This document shows, one piece after another, positions 5,780 through 9,097 of a stretch of DNA of 9,097 nt. Source of the stretch: Candidatus Omnitrophota bacterium. Lineage in GTDB: Bacteria > Omnitrophota > Gorgyraeia > Aquiviventales > Aquiviventaceae. The stretch's first letter is position 1; every line of letters begins with the position of its first letter. The notes below the pieces were generated by a model. The model saw only the letters and a program-made list of their open reading frames with translations. It made no database searches and had not been told where the DNA came from. Made by a program: the position numbers and the translations under genes. The stretch is from the NCBI GenBank assembly GCA_016180605.1, contig JACPAW010000103.1:1-9097 (forward strand). The letters run 5' to 3'.

Positions 5780-5808
5780 TTGCATCTGTGCATCTGCCAT
5801 GCTAGACT
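5780..5808 (+). promoter_or_regulatory. Candidate promoter of the TIGR04073-like gene pair
   Basis: TTGCAT (5780-5785; 3 of 6) and TAGACT (5803-5808; 4 of 6) are 17 bases apart, with an extended -10 TG just before TAGACT. The string ATGCTAG is shared with the -10 region of the BFN promoter. Transcription would start near 5815 and give a short leader with the AGGAGG at 5821. It is weak by itself, but the position is right. Confidence 0.35.
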
Positions 5809-5831
5809 GCGCAAAACCACAGGAGGTGGGG

Positions 5832-6170
5832 ATGGCAAGACGCATCGGGTTAGTCCTGTTTGGCGTGGTATTGTTGTCTGCTCCAATGACAGCATCGGCA
5901 GCCAGTCCATGGGCGGATGGAGCTACCTATAGCGAGCAGGCCGTTGGAAAATTGAAATATGGCCTGAAGAACGTGCTACTAGGCTGGACTTCGTTGTTTC
6001 GCGAACCAGTACAGGCGTCACAAAATGGCGAGAATGTCCTTGTAGGTATCGGCCGTGGCGTCTGGAACGCTGCAGGACAGACGGTAGGAGGTGCTTTGCA
6101 CGCCGTCACGTTCCCAATTCCCCAGATCGATGTACCTCTACCCGAAGGCGGAACGGACGTTTTAGGTTAA
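5832..6170 (+). CDS. Small secreted protein, TIGR04073-like (exosortase-system-associated)
   Basis: A 112-residue protein with a clear Sec signal peptide (basic MARR, hydrophobic 6-18, cleavage expected after ASA at about residue 23), hence periplasmic or envelope-located. The mature part has KYGLKNVLLGWTSLFREP (42-59) followed by a glycine-rich GIGRGVWNAAGQTVGGALHAV segment and a proline-rich end. This pattern resembles the TIGR04073 family, small proteins co-occurring with exosortase systems; the biochemical role is unknown. ATG 5832 is fixed by a perfect AGGAGG at 5821-5826. A longer frame from 5736 would destroy the signal peptide. The next gene downstream is a paralog sharing the (F/L)GWT-LFR-P core. 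No exosortase or PEP-CTERM gene is seen in the window, so the family name is from memory of the motif and is moderately sure. Confidence 0.72.
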   Translation: MARRIGLVLFGVVLLSAPMTASAASPWADGATYSEQAVGKLKYGLKNVLLGWTSLFREPVQASQNGENVLVGIGRGVWNAAGQTVGGALHAVTFPIPQIDVPLPEGGTDVLG

Positions 6171-6196
6171 TTTCTTTTCTGAAAATTTTCCGCCAT

Positions 6197-6226
6197 AAAA
6201 CCCCCCGCCGATGGCGGGGGGTTTTT
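6197..6226. terminator. Strong intrinsic terminator between the two TIGR04073-like genes
   Basis: AAAACCCCCCGCC (6197-6209) pairs perfectly with GGCGGGGGGTTTT (6213-6225) around a GAT loop, ending in five T. The 13-bp GC-rich stem begins 26 bases after the first gene's stop. With no obvious promoter before the second gene, it may act as an attenuator that lowers expression of that gene by read-through. On the minus strand the A run also gives a U tract. Confidence 0.9.
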
Positions 6227-6260
6227 AAATCCAACATTAAGGACTCCATTCAGGATTCCC

Positions 6261-6668
6261 ATGAGCGACAAGCGGTTCTCTTTCTCTTGGCTGATTGCCT
6301 TTTCCCTCTTTGTCACTTCCAGCTTGAGCTTCGCTGCTGAAGAAAAGCAGCCTGGGAAAGAGACCCCTCTATGCCCTATTTGCCGCAACACAAATTCCCA
6401 AGAAACCCCTTATGCTACGAAAGTAAGCTATACCCTGCTGCGCGGAGCCACTAATACGCTTTTTGGATGGACGGAGCTGTTTCGACAGCCCGCCACAAAG
6501 GTACGCGCGGGCAGCAACGTGGCCAATGGTATTGCCAACGGAGTCGGACATAGTGTGAGCCGAACTCTCGGAGGCATCGGCGAGCTTCTTACCTTTTGGA
6601 CTCCGAAAGTTCAAGGCCGATATGTTACAACCGCCAATGACTGCCCCTTGTGCATGAAGCAGCGGTAA
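6261..6668 (+). CDS. Second TIGR04073-like secreted protein, with two CPxC motifs
   Basis: This 135-residue paralog of the preceding gene has a Sec signal peptide (hydrophobic about 9-24, cleavage expected near SFA/AEE at 25) and the core YTLLRGATNTLFGWTELFRQP (57-77), followed by a GNVANGIANGVGHSV-like small-residue segment and an LLTFWTPKV end. Unlike the first copy, it carries CPIC (Cys38, Cys41) just after the signal and CPLC (Cys128, Cys131) just before the C-terminus, so four cysteines as two CPxC pairs bracket the domain. They could bind a metal or form disulfides after export; which cannot be told from sequence. AGGA (6252-6255) stands five bases before ATG 6261. The gene is separated from its neighbour by a strong terminator and followed by a heptamer palindrome. 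Family assignment is moderate; function unknown. Confidence 0.72.
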   Translation: MSDKRFSFSWLIAFSLFVTSSLSFAAEEKQPGKETPLCPICRNTNSQETPYATKVSYTLLRGATNTLFGWTELFRQPATKVRAGSNVANGIANGVGHSVSRTLGGIGELLTFWTPKVQGRYVTTANDCPLCMKQR

Positions 6669-6672
6669 TTCC

Positions 6673-6869
6673 AGCACACAGCAATCAGCACACAGCACAC
6701 AGAGATGGCAAAATAGCAGAGTTCAAGAACCACTCTTTGGGACAGGGGCCATGCTACATGGGACAAAAAAATCACGACATGTCCCACGCCCCATGTCCCA
6801 AAAGTTTCGCATCACTTGCGTGTCCCGTGTCCCATTCTGATTGCTGTTTGCTGAGTGCTGTGTGCTAAT
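6673..6869. repeat. Nested palindrome built of 7-bp repeats
   Basis: The outer arms at 6673-6702 and 6837-6866 are inverted copies matching at 26 of 30 positions. They are made of heptamers: AGCACAC, AGCAATC, AGCACAC on the left; TGCTGTT, TGCTGAG, TGCTGTG on the right. Inside, a second heptamer set forms another hairpin: TGGGACA at 6738 and 6759 against TGTCCCA at 6780 and 6794, with GGGGC (6745-6749) against GCCCC (6788-6792). Two more TGTCCC units follow at 6821 and 6828. There is no credible coding frame; this is the whole content between the second TIGR04073-like gene and the riboswitch promoter. It may also serve as a terminator or RNA-stabilising structure. Confidence 0.85.
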
Positions 6870-6876
6870 AATTATC

Positions 6877-6916
6877 TTGACAGTTAAATCAAGAATCGTT
6901 AGCGTAAGTTTACAAT
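6877..6916 (+). promoter_or_regulatory. Promoter region of the cobalamin riboswitch transcript
   Basis: A perfect TTGACA lies at 6877-6882. At 17 bases the -10 would be TAGCGT (6900-6905; 3 of 6). A better box, TACAAT (6911-6916; 5 of 6), lies further downstream at non-standard spacing, so which pair is used is unclear. Either choice starts transcription at about 6912-6923, right at the 5' edge of the aptamer. Confidence 0.5.
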
Positions 6917-6921
6917 TGGTT

Positions 6922-7072
6922 GTCTTATGGGTTAAGGGAAGCCCGTGAAAACCGGGCGCGGACCCGCCGCTGTAACCTGAGCGTTTGCCCTGCATAAGCC
7001 ACTGTCCTTGTAAGTTGCATGGGATGGGAAGGCGCAGAGGTATCAGGGAGCCAGAAGACCTGCTCATGAGAC
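6922..7072 (+). promoter_or_regulatory. Cobalamin (adenosylcobalamin-type) riboswitch aptamer
   Basis: The conserved core is plain: GGGAAGCCCGTGAAAACC (6936-6953), the CGCGGACCCGCCGCTGTAA block (6957-6975), GCCACTG (6998-7004), GGGAAGGC (7026-7033) and the B12 box AGCCAGAAGACCTGC (7049-7063). The closing P1 helix pairs GTCTTATG (6922-6929) with CATGAGAC (7065-7072), eight pairs including one G-U. It should bind a B12 coenzyme form and lower expression of the downstream TonB-dependent receptor when B12 is plentiful. Position just upstream of a btuB-like gene is the classic context. Confidence 0.95.
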
Positions 7073-7096
7073 TTAAGTATGTAACTGCCACTCCGC

Positions 7097-7177
7097 GAGT
7101 GAGTGCAGGGCGAAGCAAACTGGGACTTCCCTTACGCACAAAGCGTAAGGGTTTTTTATTTGCCCTGCGATTCACTC
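7097..7177 (+). other. Long-range stem enclosing the riboswitch terminator
   Basis: GAGTGA (7097-7102) pairs with TCACTC (7172-7177), and GCAGGGC (7105-7111) pairs with GCCCTGC (7162-7168), giving a 13-bp interrupted stem around the terminator hairpin. GAGTG (7097-7101) could instead pair with CACTC (7089-7093). GCAGGGC could pair with an identical GCCCTGC inside the aptamer (6987-6993). It is probably part of the expression platform. Complementarity is seen directly; use in vivo is inference. Confidence 0.45.
7129..7160 (+). terminator. Riboswitch-controlled intrinsic terminator
   Basis: CCCTTACGC (7129-7137) and GCGTAAGGG (7143-7151) form a perfect 9-bp stem with an ACAAA loop, followed directly by six T and ATTT. 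It lies 56 bases after the aptamer and 71 bases before the receptor start codon, so cobalamin control most likely acts by premature termination. CTTCCCTTA (7126-7134), overlapping the 5' arm, is complementary to TAAGGGAAG (6933-6941) in the aptamer, a possible antiterminator pairing. Confidence 0.85.
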
Positions 7178-7202
7178 TCTAACACCCGCCAGGATCGGGT
7201 AA

Positions 7203-7226
7203 GCCCCGCATAACGGGGCAAGGAGG
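7203..7226 (+). promoter_or_regulatory. Hairpin and strong ribosome-binding site of the receptor gene
   Basis: GCCCCG (7203-7208) and CGGGGC (7214-7219) form a 6-bp hairpin ending one base before AGGAGG (7221-7226), which is five bases from ATG 7232. The ribosome site itself is outside the stem, so the hairpin could insulate or stabilise the start region rather than hide it. Confidence 0.55.
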
Positions 7227-7231
7227 AATCA

Positions 7232-9097
7232 ATGGGTTCTCACTTCAAGTTCCGCACCGTTTTACTCGGGTTTGTCTTGCTTGCTTTTGCCGCCGCCTGC
7301 TGCGCATCGGAAGGTTCCTCTGTCGAGCTGGGCACGGTTTTAGTCTCTCCTCGTCGTATTCCGGGTCTTTCCGTCGATGCCGCAACCTTCCCAGGAAGTG
7401 CCACGGTCTTAACCCAGGAAGAAATCAGCAAGCTGGGTGTTACGACGGTTCCCGATGCCATTAGCCGCACGATGGGGGCGGGGCTTACCGATCAGCAAGG
7501 TTTCGGGCTTGGCTCCGACAGCACGTTGAATTTGCGGGGCATTGTCAATAGTTCCCGGACCAACGCTCTGGTACTAGTCGATGGCGTCCGTCAGAATCGG
7601 CTTACCGGAGACGATGTCCACTGGCAGTCCATTCCTGTGGATCAAGTCGAACGGATCGAGGTGCTGCGCGGAGGCAGCAGCCTCATTTACGGCGAGGGAG
7701 CTTTAGGCGGGGTCGTGAATATCACGACAAAACAAGCAAGTGAGAAAGCCATTGAGACCGATTACGGAGTGGAAGCTGGGTCTTTTGGATGGCAGCGGCA
7801 CACGCTCTCGGCGCGGGGACAACGTTTAGGAGCCCGTTATGCCGTCAACGCTTCCCGCCGTTTGGTGGACGGTTACCGGGAGTTTTCTTGGTCGCGCAAC
7901 ACTACCATTACTGCCCATGCTGGTTTGGAACTATCCCCTGCTTTAGATGTAGCCTGGCATGTGCTCCACAGCGAGGACACAACCGCTTTTCCCGGGGGCC
8001 TGACCTTAGCACAAACCGAGCAGCGTCGCCAACAAACCAATTCCTTTCATGGAATCAATACTAATGAAACCGACCAGGTATCCATGGAACTGATTACAGC
8101 TCCCTGGGAAGGTTTTTCTTCCGTCATTAACCTTTTCTGGAAAAACCGGACTCAAACTTCCGAGGATTCCATTAACTTTAATGCCTTCACCCTGACTCCC
8201 TCTAAGGGTCTTAGTATTCGTACAAACCAGCAATGGAGAGGATCCTGGCTGAGCCATCTTCTGGTGACAGGGATCGAGTTCTCCGATGAAAAAGCAACCA
8301 CGGGAGATCAAGATGCCTTCGCCGGCCCTGATAGCGAATCCAATCGAGAAGGATACGGACTCTTTTTCGAAGAAACGCTCAGCGCCTGGGATCGGCTATC
8401 GATAGTGACTGGCTTGCGATTCGATAAATCCCATTACGAGGAGGCGTTGGCATTTCCGGATTTTACCGGCACTCTTGGCTTCGAGGGTTTTAGTCCGAAA
8501 ATCGCGGCACGTTATGCCATTCTTCCGGAAGGGCTCAATGTCTTTGGATCTTACGCGCGCCCCTTTAAGGCTCCTAATGTGGATGATCTTTCCGCGCGCA
8601 CCCCAAGCTATCATGGAAACGTCAACTTGGAGCCGCAGCAAGCCGACACTTACGAACTGGGCTTGAAGGCGAACCGGAAAGGATGGAGCGCGGAAAGTAC
8701 TTTTTTCTACACTCGCATCGATGACGAAATACTCGTCGACGGACTAAGCAGCCAAAATCAAAACTTCGACACCCGCCGCGTGGGAATGGAATGTTCGCTG
8801 GATTTCGAAAACTTACAGCGGGGTCTTCGAGGAAGAACGGCTTACACTTTCGTGGATGCAGAATTCATCGAAGGAGCTTATAACGAGCGCACCATTCCCG
8901 GAACGCCGGAACACACACTTTTCGCCAGCTTTGGAGTCTCTCCTCTTACAAACTTCTGGATCGACTTGGATTGGCGGCTGGTGCAGGACTTTTTTAGGAT
9001 CAATGACATGGAAAACCGCCTAGGCGGTGCGGATAACTACGGTGTTTTAAGCCTGCGCATGCGCTATGACGTGCCTGAGCGTTGGCTCAGAAGAGGC
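7232..9097 (+). CDS. btuB: TonB-dependent outer-membrane receptor, BtuB-like, 3' end outside window
   Basis: The frame is open for 622 codons to the window edge. It has an N-terminal signal (hydrophobic about 9-23), a TonB-box-like VELGTVLVSP (31-40), a plug domain (about 50-168, with SRTMGAGL, LNLRGI, ALVLVDGVRQN, VERIEVLRGGSSLIYGEGALGGVVNITTK) and a beta-barrel with the family motif YARPFKAPNVDDL and NLEPQQADTYELGLK. Such receptors import large ligands across the outer membrane using TonB energy. The cobalamin riboswitch directly upstream makes vitamin B12 or a cobinamide the likely ligand. BtuB proteins are usually about 600-680 residues, so only a short end is missing. ATG 7232 is set by AGGAGG. 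The signal region ends FAAACCAS, with adjacent cysteines that resemble but do not match a lipobox. Specificity is inferred from regulation, not from residues. Confidence 0.9.
   Translation, partial: MGSHFKFRTVLLGFVLLAFAAACCASEGSSVELGTVLVSPRRIPGLSVDAATFPGSATVLTQEEISKLGVTTVPDAISRTMGAGLTDQQGFGLGSDSTLNLRGIVNSSRTNALVLVDGVRQNRLTGDDVHWQSIPVDQVERIEVLRGGSSLIYGEGALGGVVNITTKQASEKAIETDYGVEAGSFGWQRHTLSARGQRLGARYAVNASRRLVDGYREFSWSRNTTITAHAGLELSPALDVAWHVLHSEDTTAFPGGLTLAQTEQRRQQTNSFHGINTNETDQVSMELITAPWEGFSSVINLFWKNRTQTSEDSINFNAFTLTPSKGLSIRTNQQWRGSWLSHLLVTGIEFSDEKATTGDQDAFAGPDSESNREGYGLFFEETLSAWDRLSIVTGLRFDKSHYEEALAFPDFTGTLGFEGFSPKIAARYAILPEGLNVFGSYARPFKAPNVDDLSARTPSYHGNVNLEPQQADTYELGLKANRKGWSAESTFFYTRIDDEILVDGLSSQNQNFDTRRVGMECSLDFENLQRGLRGRTAYTFVDAEFIEGAYNERTIPGTPEHTLFASFGVSPLTNFWIDLDWRLVQDFFRINDMENRLGGADNYGVLSLRMRYDVPERWLRRG

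Noticed and set aside
5558..5932. ORFs reading through the palindrome at 5610-5728
   Set aside because: Composition follows the repeat and polypyrimidine tract, and they clash with the well-supported start at 5832.
6650..6868. Small ORF across the heptamer repeat (plus strand), and the overlapping minus ORF 6723-7175
   Set aside because: Both simply translate repeat arrays and the riboswitch, have no ribosome site and no domain-like composition.
6673..6869. CRISPR array or insertion sequence
   Set aside because: Units are only 7 bp with no spacers, arms are imperfect heptamer arrays, there is no transposase and no clear target-site duplication.
7232..7310. Receptor as a lipoprotein (FAAAC before a second Cys)
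   Set aside because: The -3 residue is Ala rather than Leu/Val/Ile, and TonB receptors normally use signal peptidase I. Left as ambiguous.

Overview
The window (9,097 bp, roughly 53% G+C by eye) comes from a Gram-negative-type bacterium. It carries a TonB-dependent outer-membrane receptor under a cobalamin riboswitch and two small secreted proteins that look like the exosortase-system-associated TIGR04073 family. That family is known to me mainly from Verrucomicrobia/Omnitrophota-like (PVC) lineages, so a PVC-related or uncultured relative is a reasonable but unproven guess. No tRNA, rRNA, CRISPR, transposase or phage gene was seen.

Region 1 (1-3736, minus strand) is a tightly packed operon. 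It reads in the order GAF-GGDEF diguanylate cyclase, dihydrolipoyl dehydrogenase (lpd), M23 metallopeptidase, and a PgeF/YfiH-family protein cut by the window edge. The genes overlap by 1, 4 and 8 bases when the out-of-frame lpd tail is counted. A good sigma70-like promoter sits so close to the first ATG that the mRNA should be nearly leaderless. The lpd gene is broken: the main frame stops after residue 378, and the remaining C-terminal domain with the catalytic His-Pro-Thr motif lies in another frame, with about 30 family-conserved residues missing between the two parts.

Region 2 (3740-5600) opens with an 8-bp-period CGCG repeat array. A plus-strand YbaK/aaRS-associated deacylase follows, with a very lysine-rich tail and a suspicious start: a perfect Shine-Dalgarno plus ATG lies upstream in the wrong frame. 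A hairpin whose loop contains the stop codon separates it from a convergent minus-strand pair, a histidine phosphatase and a DUF151 bifunctional nuclease. The nuclease gene is again preceded by a strong promoter placed for leaderless transcription.

Region 3 (5600-6870, plus strand) holds two tandem TIGR04073-like secreted proteins, separated by a 13-bp-stem terminator and flanked on both sides by palindromic elements built from 7-bp units (TGCTGNN / AGCANNC). The right-hand element is nearly 200 bp, with nested inverted heptamer arrays.

Region 4 (6877-9097, plus strand) is an adenosylcobalamin riboswitch with a visible transcription-termination platform and a possible 9-bp antiterminator pairing, followed by a btuB-like TonB-dependent receptor that runs off the right edge. 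The genes are mostly housekeeping or envelope functions. I see no defence or otherwise new multigene system. The most notable items are the heptamer palindromes, the broken lpd, the CxxC-bearing TIGR04073 paralog and the riboswitch switching architecture.
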